Shown: piece after piece, positions 31,640-45,200 of the stretch
How the letters are laid out: the number at the start of each line of letters is the position of its first letter
How positions within the stretch are numbered: the stretch's first letter is position 1
Source of the DNA: Ampelocalamus luodianensis
Taxonomy: Eukaryota > Streptophyta > Magnoliopsida > Poales > Poaceae
Assembly (NCBI GenBank): GCA_036346255.1
Contig: CM070617.1
Span: forward strand, 4,939,501 to 5,003,500
Direction of reading: 5' to 3'
DNA length: 64,000 bases
Notes under the pieces: generated by a model
Databases searched by the model: none
Told to the model about the DNA's origin: nothing
What the model saw: the letters and a program-made list of their open reading frames with translations, nothing else
Position numbers and translations under genes: made by a program

Positions 31640-33159
31640 AGGTGAGGATTAGAGAGTAAAAAAATGGTTTAGACGTGCGGCCATGTAGGTGGTGGTCGGG
31701 CATTAGCCATTCAGGCTACGTGAAGGGCAGTTTGTCTGAGAGACCGTCGGTCTTGGAACATTATGGATATTACGTCACGGCTATTCAATTCCGAATCTGA
31801 GTTGTTTTAGAATGTGTGTCGGTCAAATATTTTTAAGTCAATTATCAATATATAAAGAATTATTAAGATCGATAACATAAAATTGATACTACTAGATTCA
31901 TCGTGAAATATACTTTCATAATATATAATTAGTTTAATTTGAAACAACCTATTTGTCATAGAAATTGATGATCAAAAGTATCACTTTGGGGACCATATCA
32001 GTGTAAAAAACGACTTATATTAGAATCAGATGTACATTACAAGGTCATTCATAATGATTGGCGTGTGTGGCATTCAAGAGCAAAGATTGCGTGACGATCA
32101 TAATAATTTCTTTGACTGACTAGTTTATATATATAGCTCCTGAGATGGTTAAGAGCGTCATGGTACATGTATCATGTTTGCCGGCATCCAAGGTGAAGTG
32201 AGGATTAAGTTGGTGATATAGATTTGACTATCAAATTATATGGTTAATAAACTAGAAAAACCTGTAGATCCTAAAAGATCACACTACCCGCCTACCGCCT
32301 ACCCGTGCAAGATGATAAAAAATACTACTTATATGTGAGTGTAAATCAAGGTTAAGAATGGAGGATGGTTTTTCACGTGTGTATGTGGACGTTTATGTGC
32401 AATCAGCCAAATGTGTCTCAAGAGTGATGTAAACTTTTAAAATTCAAACCAACATCTCACCTTCTAATAATTCCAATTTCCCAGTACAAATCTTAGAGCA
32501 TTTTGGGTGGATATGATAGTACATATATGTCCATGTTCACGTGGACTTGTATCTCTCTTGGGAACGAGTGTGGAAAGCTAACAAGAGCTGAGATAACTTG
32601 TTTGTAACATTTCTTGAAACTGCAAAATTGCAAATTAATGTGATGATTTTCTGCGGAGCCTAAAACTTTTGTAGCATATGTACACTCATTTATGCATTTG
32701 GGCGACTCATCTATAGATCACCACAGGAGCTTAAATGCCTCGAATCGGCAATAGTCCGATTAGCACATGGAATGCGTGAATTTTATATAATATAGTTCAA
32801 TTATCGCAGTAATTTTCCCGCGTTTTAGATGGACCTCGAAAATTCACATGCTTCCGAAAGAATCTTGACACGCCCCAACATATGGACTGAGCCAAACATC
32901 CACCGACGAACTGCGTAGTGGGCCTTCGGCAATTCCCAATAGAAGGCCCAAAACTACACATGCTCCAACAAGACCGGGCCCACAGACAGTGAGCGCAAAC
33001 CAATCTAACAGAAACCCCTCGATAAATAGAACCCGGCCCGTGTTCGCGAGATATTCCCTCGACGGGAGTCCGCCCTAATCCGCGTCCCTCTGCATCACCA
33101 ATACTCTGTTCTGTTCGCCCCTGCCCTCTCGGACGCTCCCAAACCCTAGACCTGAGCCC
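31640..33159. other. Intergenic region with the TAF15-like promoter
   Basis: The left 1.1 kb is AT-rich and shows no gene. The last 300 bases contain GGCCCA/TGGGCC (site II type) motifs at about 32920, 32946 and 32976-32983 and a leader up to the ATG at 33160, as is typical of housekeeping plant promoters without a clear TATA box. Confidence 0.5.
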
Positions 33160-36100
33160 ATGTCGGGGTCGTACGGATCCGACGACTACCGCGGCGGCGG
33201 GGCGGCGGCGGCGGCGGCGGCTACGGTGGCCGAGGTCGCGCCTGGATCCTGTGACTCGTCTGCGTGTCTGCTTTTGGATCTGCTCCTGACTGGTTCGTGA
33301 TCGTGTTTGTGTAGGTGGCGGCGGTGGCGGTCGTGGGCGAGGAGGCGGCGGCGGAGGATATGGTGGTGGTGGTGTTGGCGGCGGAGGAGGAGGATTTGGA
33401 GGCGGTGGGAGAGGTGGTGGTGGAGGAGGCTACGGTGGCGGCGGCGGCGGCGGCGGCGGCGAGAGGTGGGGGTGGACGAGGCGGTGGCGGGCGCGGGGGT
33501 GGTCGCGAAGGAGACTGGGTTTGCCCTGACGCGAGGTGCGTTTCGTTTACTGGTTAATTCGTTCGACTATATTGCTCAGGATTGACTGATTCACTGATCC
33601 AATCGTGGTCTTCTGGACTGTGGTGAGAATTTGGATGCGTAGGCATGGGATAAGTTACACTGCTGTAGCATGTTTATTTGCCTTGTTTAGGTGGTTAAAT
33701 TGTTGGGCTATTTGATTTAGGGTTTGCTTGCGACATGGTGCAAAGTAGTCCCCCCGTTTTCTTAGTGTGATGTGTACCCAAGTAGTTGGGCTGTACAGTT
33801 CCGTATGTTTGATTTGTCGGGATGGGTGGAACTTTCATGATATTTTATGATTCGGAGCTTAGGATGTTGTGTTGGGAATTGTGATTGGAATCACAAAAAA
33901 CACTTATTCATTCTCATGGTGTGGTTTCAATTTCTGTTAGATTCCCTATAATTTTAACTCACAGTGCAATGATTTTCAAGTGTAAAATTTATGTTCAAAT
34001 GTATGGATGGATTATATATTATTATAGTACATTTGTCTCCTATGCACTCTTTTTTTTACACCAGAGCATAAAATTCATGCAGGGTTTTATAACTTTGTTT
34101 GTTGTTATTGGAAGCATTGAAAAACACTGATGGATTATGGTTTCTTATAGCTATTTTTTTACACCAGAGCATAAACCAGAACTATTGTTATTGGAAGCAT
34201 TAAAAAACCCTGCTGAAGTAGTTTTCATGCTGCAAGTGTTTATCTTTTGTGGAAAGCTAGACTCATGTCACTTAATTTTGTTGATTCCTGTTTGATACTC
34301 TTCCTAACAATTTGTAAACTCTTGATCCAGCTGCGGCAATGTGAACTTTGCAAGGAGGACTGAGTGCAACAAGTGTGGGGCACCTTGCCCAAGTGGAGGT
34401 GGAGGTGGAGGTGGTGGGTATAATAGTTCTGGTGGAGGAGGTGGAGGCTACAATCGCGGTGGTGGGGATTATGGTTCTGGTGGTGGTGGTGGCTACAACA
34501 GAGGTGGTGGGGATTACAACTCCGGTGGCCGTGGTGGTGGTGGTGGGGATTACAACTCTGGTTCCCGTGGTGGTGGAGGAGGAGGAAGAGGAGGATATAG
34601 TCGAGGTGGTGGCGGCGATCGTGGTTTTGATGACTACCGTGGTGGTAGGGGTGGTGGTTATGGAGGAAGAGACCAAGAGAACCAAAGGGGAGATGAAGGT
34701 AGTTATGATTCTGGTGGCTACGGACAAGGTCCTCCTCAAGGTCCTCCTTCCTTTGGTGGGCCTGCTGGTGACTACACAGCGCCTCCAAGCTCCTATGGAG
34801 GCAACAATGCATACAATTCAGACTCTGCAGTGCCACCTCCTAGTAGCTATGGTGGTGGTCCAGGCTCATACCCACCAAGCTATGGTGCCCCACCTCCGAT
34901 GCCCCCATATAGTGGCGGTGCCCCAGGGGGCCAAGGAGGCCTGCCACCTACATATGATGGCGGGTATGGTGGTCGTTCAATGCCTGGGGGTGGAGGCCCA
35001 GGTGGTGCACCACCACCTTATTATGGTGGTGGCGGCGGCGGCGGCGGAGGCGGAGGCGGCTATACTGGCAGTGCTGCCCCTGAGTCTGCTACAAAGGTTA
35101 AGCAATGTGATGCAAACTGTGATGAGACTTGTGACAATGCAAGGATTTACATCTCAAACTTGCCTCCTGATGTGTCTGTTGAAGAACTGCAAGAGTTATT
35201 TGGAGGAATTGGCCAGGTACAACTTACCTTCTATTGAATTCCTTAATATTTAGTGATCAAGAAATGCACATTTCATGAATGTTTCAATTGCTGACTTGGT
35301 TTCTGTTTTTGATAGTGATACTTCTAACCATATGCATTAGTTCTTTTTTCCCATTTTATTAGTTTCTCTTAAAATTATCTCCTTTTCCGGTGTTACTGTT
35401 ACTCGTTATTGTGGCAAATAATGTAAAGTTACCTTCCGTGTTGACAAATCAATATTCACAGGAAGTGTGTTAACAATGATTTTTCTGTTGTGTTAACAAT
35501 GATTTTTCTGTAGTCACTACTGCTAGCAAATTTTAAGGCATGGGTTTGGGCACTATCTGGTATATTTTTTAAGACAAGGTGCTCATATACCAAATGTTAA
35601 GTTTTGTGGAGAGATCACAGTTAGAGCGAGTATGCCATGTGGAGTTGTTGCTGATGAAGAAGTACATTGTTTACATTTTTTAGTAACTTTGCTTTATAAT
35701 TTTACCCCCATGTTGAGTTGATCATGTAAAGTATTATATGCCAAATAACTTGGGGCATGTCACCCTCTGTTGTCAGTGATGGAAAATCGTTGAGAATAGG
35801 ATACAGTTGTTTTAACATATTACTGGGTTTTCATAGTTAAATAATATTTCCCAGGAGTCAGGATGTAGATGTAGTATTGCTCCTATGTCTGTGTTCAAGT
35901 TATGAACCAATTTCTTTCTTTCTTTCTTTTTTGGTGATCATTTGCTGTAGATGATTGTGTGGTTTGAATGCTTGCAACTACTCTCTTTTGAAGGTTGGAA
36001 GGATCAAGCAGAAACGTGGCTACAAAGATCAGTGGCCCTGGAACATAAAAATCTATACTGATGAGTCTGGAAACAACAAAGGAGATGCTTGCCTTGCTTA

Positions 36101-37290
36101 TGAAGATCCTTCTGCCGCTCATGCAGCCGGTGGATTCTATAACAGTAAGTTTGGTGTTGAATTTGCTGGGGTTCATGATATTCTTTTATTTAATTCAATG
36201 CAGTGTTGTGCAATCCATAATGCATATGTTCTATTCATTTTCCAGATTTTGACATGAGAGGCTATAAAATTAGTGTTGTGATGGCCGAGAAATCAGCATC
36301 TAGAGCTCCTACATATGGTCATGGGTAAGTGCTCTTGAGTCGTTTAGCAGCTAAATGCAAATTCTGTACTGCCATGCCCAGTCGAGGCATGTGATTATTC
36401 TGGACCAAGTTGTACATTGTATTGCAATTTGATAGAATACAGATTTTCATTTGACACGCACTATCATATTATTCAGCAATGTGTGATTAGGAGTCACTTA
36501 AAAAATTGTGTGATTAGGAGGATATGCCATGCACAATCGGATTACATTTTGGCTTAGCTTTTACTTGGAACTTTTAGATGGAGTGTACTGAATGTAGTAC
36601 AACCAAGTTAACCTAAGTACCTAACCAAATTGTAATATCATATACAAGTCACACTTATGATTGATATGGAACATAAAGCCCTGGCTTGGGACTTGCTGAA
36701 ATAATTGTCTTCTGTTACTTGAACTGTGTGTTCTTGATGAATAGAAGCTAATTTGTTGCACAAAGCAATTTGTCAAATTCATTGGAGTAGTAAACATTTC
36801 ACTGATGGGTGGGAAGTAGGGTGAATGTGTGGGATCAGAAGGATGACAAAGTAAATTAGGTACAGAGCACTGCACACTTGTGCTACTGCTTCTGCATTAA
36901 AATCTTTAAGTTCGCAATTCAAAATAGTGTTTGTGAACCATAATCTTTATTTTATATACACATTTGATCATATGCAAGGAGAAAACTGTACTTATATGTC
37001 TCAATTAAAAGATTTGGGGTTTTATTTTAAGCAGTTGTGCTTTTAAGTTTTAACAGTGTATATCTTAGTGTATTCCGAACGTCAGATTGTACATATCAGT
37101 ATATCACTTTAGCACATATGACTAAAATCATGATTCATGTGGATGATGCATATATATAATTAATTCACTGCATTACGTGGTGTGCAGAGGTGGACGCGGT
37201 GGTGGCTATGGTGGGGATAGACGCAGGGATGGAGGAGGCCATGGGCCTAACAGACACCAGGGTGGTGGTTCGCGTTCACGGCCATACTGA
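33160..37290 (+). CDS. TAF15b: TAF15/FET-type RNA-binding protein with RanBP2 zinc finger and RRM
   Basis: Six exons, 33160-33234, 33315-33535, 34331-35216, 35994-36144, 36246-36324 and 37188-37290, give an open frame of 504 residues. A RanBP2-type zinc finger (C95, C100, C111, C114, with DWVCP and NVNFARRTECNKC) is followed by a long Gly/Tyr/Pro-rich disordered region with GGYN and PPxSYGG repeats. Then comes an RRM (about 368-465) with IYISNLPP and the FET-specific loop GYKDQWPWNIKIYTDE, and a short RGG tail. Plant homologues act in nuclear RNA processing and as TFIID-associated factors. Anomaly: residues 15-80 read Ala/Val/Glu-rich, while the frame one base over gives the expected GYGGRG-type repeats. 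Two compensating indels (about 33193 and 33460) explain this. The start ATG gives the conserved MSGSYGSDDYRGG. Confidence 0.88.
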
Positions 37291-39265
37291 AAACAACTAA
37301 TATAATTACTAAGATTGTCATCTGTGAGAAAACATTTCTATTCCTGTTCTCCGGACTTGTACTCATACAGGAGCGTGAGGTAGGTTGCTGGATTTCCTCG
37401 GACTTCTGTTCCATTGTCATACTCCAATGTTGGTCAGATATTTGTTTGCCTTATCCAAAAGTGATTGATCTATGTTATGTGAATTTTTCCCTAGAGGCAG
37501 CTGGATAAGCTCCAAATGCTGGTAGGTTTGAGATGTTATTTCAGGTGAGTGCCGATCTGTTATGACACTGTAATGCTTTGCTTTCTTGGTGATTTAATCG
37601 CTTACCACTTTATTTCTGCGATTGCTCTTTTTTGATCAAATGCTTACATTCCACATGGTACCTCAGCCGGTGGATCACTCCTGTAAGCTTGGATTTTGCT
37701 GTGGAGAACAGGTAGGGCGTTTCTGTTCTATGATAGGTTCACTAGACCTAGGATTAATTAGTTAACGATGTGGTTCTGTGGATATTAGATGTAATCTATG
37801 AATCTACCTAGACCGCTGCACTTCCATTTTTTATTCATGTGGTTGTGGAATCAAATTCAGCATATTATTAGTTTCTTGTATTTAGCATAGTTAGATGCCT
37901 CTTCGCGCTAATTGTGCTTGAAATAAACTCTTTTGAATGCTTAATGCTACCCTGAATGAAAAATATCTCGGTGTATGGTAGAAGTTTAGGCTCTGTTTGG
38001 AACGCCGGAATTCTTGCTTTCCAAAAGGGCCTTTAGATCTTGCTGCAAAGCATTTCTACTCTTTACTCTTGGAATTGCAGCTGCAAAATGTGTGCAGCGA
38101 CTAATTGAACACCGTCAGCACGACATTGCTGTCTGCTCTTCTGTCAACGCCAGCGACAATTCTGAATCCACGGAGCCGGCCTCAGCTTAATTTTGGCCTG
38201 TCGGCTCGGCGCTCGGAAGTCGGCAGTGGATGAATCTTGTTTTGCCTTCGGAATTATGCTTATGAAACACAAGACACCAAGTTTCTCTCAGTTGATTGTT
38301 GTCCTTCCTCTCGTTCCGTTCGTCTCTCCACATGAAGCGTGTTCTGTTGTTTCCCTTTTTCTCTCATTCCATAATTCCATTCTCTCTACATGAAATGTGT
38401 TCTAGCTTGACCTGGTCCGGCTTTCGCGTTATACGCAAAGACTTTTTTTTTGACCTTTTCCTTTATATGGCCTCTTCCGTAACAAATGTATCTAATATAT
38501 CTTGTATTACATTTCTTGGATAAAGTTTCACTTTTACAGTAATGTTTTCTGAAAAACTTAGCTGCATCAGTAACTATTCCATAATCGCGCACGTTATTAT
38601 TTAATCAACAGATATTCGTTGTTGATTTGCTGATATACGGCTTGTGCCGAGTAAAAGGGAAGTAAAGGAGATATATACGTGGCCACGAGTGATGTGTGCG
38701 ATGATTAAAAAGGCTTCGGCACGCGTAGCTGTGCGTAACGCATGTGCCATAAGCACTCCGAAAACTCGCAGATTGTCGACTCAAATTGTTTTCGAGTGTT
38801 TATACGTGTGACCGACCAGCAACACCGTCCAATGCTTGGTGGTGTTGCTATGCACAATGTTATTCCGTGCATGTGTTGCAACGTCGAGCATGCGACGAAG
38901 AACAGTGAAGTTTGGTGTAATACGGGCAACAGTCGATTTTTCTATTTGTTACCCGGACAGGCTCGGCCATGAGCCAAATTATCGCTTGATGGCATTTCCG
39001 CCAGTTTCAACTGAACCGAAGGATGTAGAGGCTAGAGAGGTAAGAATTCGAAGGATGCAGAGGCTAGAGAGGTCAGAACAAAATTTTCCATCAAACTCAT
39101 GGCCGCGGTTACAAGAAAACGGTGGCATGGAACCTGATTCTTTTGTAACATGCATCGCTTCTATGCAGTGACTCATGCTCAATTGCTCATTGATGAAATT
39201 TATCACGAATAAAAAAAATGAAATAAACTCGCAAAAATTCTTCCCAAGATACATAGTATACATTT
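37291..39265. other. 3' flanks of the convergent TAF15-like and RH18 genes
   Basis: The TAF15-like stop (37290) and the RH18 stop (39266) face each other. The first few hundred bases probably hold a TAF15-like 3' UTR, perhaps with an intron (GTGAGTGCC after 37545). No further coding gene is supported. A short imperfect duplication (GAGGCTAGAGAGGT) lies at about 39029 and 39061. Confidence 0.5.
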
Positions 39266-42200
39266 TCATCTCCTCTTGCTCTTCAGTTTATTTTTTCCTT
39301 CAAATTTCCTAGTCCCTCCTCTTGCCTTTCCTCTCTGCTTGAGTTTCTTCTGCACCTTGTTGCCCCTCTCCTTTCTCTCGTCCAAGTCAGACGCATTGCC
39401 ATCCGAAGAAACTCCATCATCAGAGTCTCCAAATCCGGTGAGCTTCTCGTACTCGTCTTCATCGATCACTCCCCGCTTCAGCTTTTTCAAGAGCCGGTAC
39501 TCATGTGCGAGCTCATCCATGTCCTCCTTGGTTTGGACTGCTTGCCGCTGCTTACCTGTCTTCTTCCGCTTTGGTTTTTCGGGCTTCTCGGGAGCTTTCT
39601 TCTTCTCTGGGTTTGGCTTTTGAGCTAGCTCTTCTGCTTTTCTTTTCAATGCCTTCTGGCGTTGTTTCTCTCGAGCTTTATCCCTGCAGCACACGAAGAC
39701 AGGAATCATGTCAACCACACTGTTGATACTTGCATTCAAGTAAAATACTGACAATCTCGCAAGTAAAAGTTGCTGACTCCGAGATAGCTTCAATATTCAG
39801 TCTTCAAAACACAAAATATGGATGCACAATATTTGTGGGTTTCATTTTGACAGAAATAGTGTGATGCCCCTTTTTCTCCCCCCTTCCCGGGTCAACCCCC
39901 GCCGGACCCCCCCTCCCTTCCTCCCTTCCTCCCCCTCTCACGTGCCCTGCGACGCCGCTGCGTGCACGCCACCGCCTGGCGCCTCCCGCACGCCTCGCCG
40001 CCATCATTCCTCCGCGCGCGCCGCGCTCGAGCCGTAGCTCGCCGGACCCCCTTCTCCCGCTCCTTTTCCCGGCTTTAAATCTCCCGGTGCCCTTCTCTCC
40101 CCAAGCAAGCAACCGAAAAGAGGAAGAAGGAGAGCCGGTTTTGCTTACCTCCCGGTGTCGCCGTTGCCGCCGTCGCCGCCTCGCTGCCGCCGCCGCCGTG
40201 AGCCCCGAGCCCTTCTTCCTTCGGCCGCGCGCGAGCGCCCTTCCTCGCGCACCGCCGCCTCTTCCCCCGCCGCCGCCTCATCTTCCTCCTCCGCCGCCGC
40301 CGCCACTTCCTCCTCGCGCGCGCGCCGCCCCGCCTTGCCTCTCCCGCCGGCCGCTAGGGCGCGCCCTCGCCGCTTTGCGCGCTGCGCTGCGCGCCGCTGG
40401 CTCGCGGCGCCGTGGCGCGCGCTACAAGGCGCGCGATTCTGGCCGAGGCCGCGGGCCGGGCCGAATTTTGGTGGGTCGTGCGCGCTTTTCTTTTTCTGTG
40501 ATTTTTGTTTTCTTTTTCTATTTTAATTTAAAAGTGAGTCTTTAAATATGAATAACTCCCCCATTTCAACTCCAAAAATTATGAAATAAATTTCTAAAAA
40601 TTTCTAAAATCAAGATCTTGCTAATGGCATAGGTCTTGTTCAATTTGGAGTTCATTTGTGTACTCTTGTGTATTTAATTGCTCTTGTTGCTTGTCGCTTA
40701 TTTTTCCAGATTTTCGTCCACAGATTTTGAGACGCCGAGACCTCCACGCGATCAAGGACAAGACTACTCGACTCTCCCCTACAACCAAGACGAGTCAATA
40801 CTTTGATCATATTGAGCCTACATTTTATTCAAATTATATTCTTTTAAAATAGCAAATTGCATGCTTTAATTCCTTAATCAATGTATGTTAATGATTAAGG
40901 TAGATAAATACCCAGCTGTGGAATAATTAATTAATATGCCATCCTTGATAAATTGAATCCTTTAATTCCGTTGTCACCTTAGTAACTATTGGTAATACTA
41001 GCTATAGGTTTTACTTAAGCGACATGCTAGACTTGTTATACCGGACATTAAAATGTCCTAATCATCATCATTTAAAACATAAATGATTTGGGCAATATTA
41101 TGGTAAATGACCGAGATGGTTGAATTGTTGTATTTACATCTCAAAACCCTAAATCGCTAATACCCGCTCTGGCGGATGGTAAGATGGTGGAGTGCGATGT
41201 AGCACGAGAATGGCGGAATGTGGTTGAGCCGCCCGCACAACCCTAAGGACTTAATCTTGTCACGACTCTCCTGTATAACAGTACAACCACAAGTCCGCAA
41301 CAAATCGCGACTTGGCTTAGTACATTTATCAAATCCTGAAAATCATCTCACCGGAGGGTTAAAGGAGGCACAAACTCGGGTATGTCGGGCTTGGATGGGA
41401 CACCGAGTCAAGGGTGAAGTTCGCCGGTCGACGAGGTGTAGCCACGCCACGCCGGCCGCCGAGGTGGACATCCCGCGCAACGATGGGCATAACCCCATAT
41501 GGGTGAGACGAGGAAGGGGGATATTTAGAAAGTTATTGTGACAACCTCTCGACTACACGACTACTAATCGTGTAGGCAACGAGTTAATTGTCTCTTGTGG
41601 GTAAAGTGTACAATCTCTGCAGAGTTACAAACTGCTTAAACAAATAGTGCCTACGGTCAAAGGCGGACATGGGAACTTAACTTGAGTTAGTTCTATTTCA
41701 AAAATCTTGTTGGGTGGTATGAAAATTGTATGGCTCACCTAGCCCCGAGATTGGTTATTCCGGGTCTTTGTACCCAGTGTCGCTTAGTGGTGGATGTAAC
41801 CACAATCAAAATAAGCATGAAGGTGGAGGTAACCTCTCACGATATAAATATTGCACAATTTCTCTCTTTAACTAAAATGAAATTTGTTAAAAATGCTAAG
41901 TGCTAGGAATTTGTACTTATGATATTTAAAAGTATTGCTTTCGCAAATAAAAGAACCGAGCCATCCTTGTAAGCCTTGCATGTATATCATTGCATTGTGT
42001 ATTGGCTCACGAGCACGGTAGTTGTGCTCATCCTCGCTCTCCCCAAACCCTTCGATGACGCGATGGAGGGACTATGCTTACTACGAGGAACCGTAAGTTG
42101 ATGGACAAGGAAACGATGAAGAGTAGTCTAGGATCTGTAGTTCAGGCCTCGACGCAGCCTAAGTTGACTCGTTGGTACTTGCGCACAACCGATATTATCC

Positions 42201-45200
42201 GGTCCTTGGGTAATATCGCCGATACAAAGTTGCCCCGCCGCTGCTCGTGAAGAGATGAGCTCTACCCTTTGCTTCCGCCACCGTAATTCGTGTTCAGACA
42301 ATCAATTTGGCCTGATCGCCCTGTTGTAAAACTCGACCGACGTGGTCTATGTCACTCACGATTGTAATAATGATACTTTAGTTCACGCCATGTATGAATG
42401 ATTTCAGAATGCTCGTGAGTGCTATCTATCGATCCAGGAATAGCACCGCGTTCACAGAGGATTCGGATTAGAAAATCCGGGTCCGACAAATAGCTCGACA
42501 AAAGTATTACATCACAAAGTTCTTGTTGAATGTTAAAATATGGATTTTCCATTGTACTAAAAGACCGAACACTAACGCAACTGTTCACCGTACCGTCAGT
42601 GAATAAGTTATTACTAGAAAATGAACCAGCAGAAACAATGCAAATAATGTTATGTTTGTGGACTGAGTTCTTACTTGTACTTGATTCGTGTAACATCGAC
42701 GCCATGAATAGGAATAAATCCCTCAAGTGAAAGAGAATGGTGCTTCACTTCTGGCATGGAGGGGATCTGGAGTAAGCCGTACTCCATGGCCAACTTCCCA
42801 ATTTCAAGGTATTTCCACCTGAAAATGTAAGAGCAGTGGTGTTCCTTGTATGCCCGAACGAATGAGACAAAAGCTCTAAGCCCTTTCTCCATGACATTGC
42901 GGTCTTCTGATGCATCAGTTCTAATCTGCAGCACAAAGTGGAATATTGGTTATTACTTATTAGTCAGCACTCAGCACGACAGAATGATATTTGAAGTGGT
43001 ATCTCGATTCAACTAGAAAAGCTAAACCAACTAAAATGATACAAGACAAACTCACCTGTGGTATAATATCTACAGTATTCGTGGAACACTCCCTTTCCGT
43101 GAGAGGAACACCTCGAAGCTTCAAGAACTCAACATAAGAATCCTCCTGCAAAGGAAGTAGGCTTAAATATTTTTTTTCTCAACAAGACAATCCAACATAC
43201 ATATTGAATTGCTGCATATGGATGCATACACAAATAAATCTTTTAACTACTGACTTCCACTTACAGAACGAAAATGAGTTAACACAGAACAACATACCTT
43301 CGGTAAGAGAAACACAATAGCATCTCCTTCTTGATCATAACGCGCGGTACGGCCAGCTCTATGTATGAAAACATTGGGATCTTGAGGTGGATCATACTGG
43401 ACGAGAATACACGTTTTCTATCAACTGATGACCAAGCATAAAGAAACAGTTTAGGATTTAGAGGGGTAAAAGTATAATACTAAAATGTAACCTGCACAAT
43501 CAGATCAACACATGGTATGTCAAGGCCCCTTGCTGCAACATCAGTGCAAACTAGAATTCCACTTGAAAGAGCAGAAAATGATGCCAAAGCTTTCTCACGA
43601 GGGCCCTACAGACCAGCAAAATAACATGGTGGTGAATGGTGATCAGTACAAAGAAAGACTATGGGAAGCATGTCATTATAAAGCCTCCATATATAATCAT
43701 TAGAAAAGCTCCATATCTATCAATAGTACAACAAATCATGTGTTTTGCTATAACCTGCTTCATCTTCCCATGATACAGAATTATTGGAGAACCTTTAAGA
43801 GAGTTCAGCATTGGAAGAACAACAGCCCAGTAATCTACACAAGCACATGTTGCAAAATAGCTGCATTCAAGCAAAGATCAAAGTCCACAACTTAGCACAA
43901 TGCTACACACCAAGCAAATAAGATAAGTGGACAAACAAAAATTTCAATCCATTGTCTCCATCATGTACTTACACCATTATTTTCTTTCCAGCATTCTGCA
44001 CAAGGAAATCAACAAGCTGTGAAGACTTCTTCGATGCTTCACATATCATATACTACACCAAAACAAGCTTGTGATTTGCATGTGGTAGATATGCATAAAG
44101 CCATGATCATCAATAAAACAAAATAAATCTGTTACAACCAGTCAAATTGACAGTGGCAACCATCAATAGCCATCCAACTGCCTGTACAAAAGCATCTTGT
44201 CATACCTCCAACCGGAGCCCCAGCGGTGTTCTGGATGGACCAAGATCTTGCTGAGCAGCATCTTTACTCATTATCTTTGCCTCCGTCTTAACCTCAACCC
44301 TCACAGGATTCCTCAACCCTGCTTTTGACAGATCCTCGACAGCCTCTGTCTGAGTAGCCGAAAAAAGCCCAGTCCTCCTCAGCTTTGGTAACTTTGAAAT
44401 AATCGAAGTAATCTGCTTCTGAAACCCCATATCCAAGAGCCTATCAGCCTCATCCAGGATCAAAATCTGCCTCCAAAACACATAAAAATGGAAACAACAT
44501 GAACATATGTCACACTTGAATCAAAGCAGAAACCAATCACAGACAAACTTCCATTGTTCCCCAACATCACCTCAAGATTCTTGTAGCCCAGTGTGTCCAA
44601 GCGCTCCATTATATCAAACAGCTTCCCAGGAGTGCCCACCAGTATGTTTGCACCCTCTTCCTCCACTTTCTTGAGCTCTGCCTTAATGTCCAACCCACCA
44701 ACCAGGAGCATGGACGACACGCCCTTCAGCGTCGCGAAGAACGGCTGCGCTACATTGTATATTTGCGAGGACAATTCTCTCGTGGGAGAGACGATGATGC
44801 CAAGAACCTATAAAATTCGGTTTATTTGTTGATCAAAAGTGAACGAAACATGGAATTTTGTAAGCAAAACAAGAACAGAACAGAGAAAGCATGGACGTGC
44901 GAGCTGACCTCGTGGGGCTTGGGAGGTGAAGAGCGGCGGCGTAGGATCTCGACGACGGGGACGATAAAGTGTCAGATCCTAAATTCAGTTAAATCAGCTC
45001 GTGAGGAAAACGGCGCAGAAAAAGAACGCTTGGACGACTTCACTTATTGCACATCGATGGTCCAGATGCGTTGAGGAAAGGGAAGTTAAATCTAACGGCA
45101 AGGGAGGCTTACGATGGTTTAGACCAGACGATTGTCATGTTCTGTCGTTCTTCTTTCAGACTTTTTCTTTTACTTCAGTAAACTTTGCTTATTTCACTAC

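Noticed and set aside
34240..34836. His/Asn-rich antisense frame of 198 codons
   Set aside because: It is the complement of the GGY-repeat exon of the TAF15-like gene, and composition explains it.
39822..40545. Pro/Arg-rich open frames on both strands
   Set aside because: They come from the CCG-rich start of the putative LTR in RH18 intron 9; no start context or domain is seen.
44200..44774. Reading the RH18 exons as a separate short helicase gene starting downstream of the retrotransposon
   Set aside because: The exon at 44909-44964 joins in phase to the other side of the insert through the TAAAG duplication, so it is one gene, not two.
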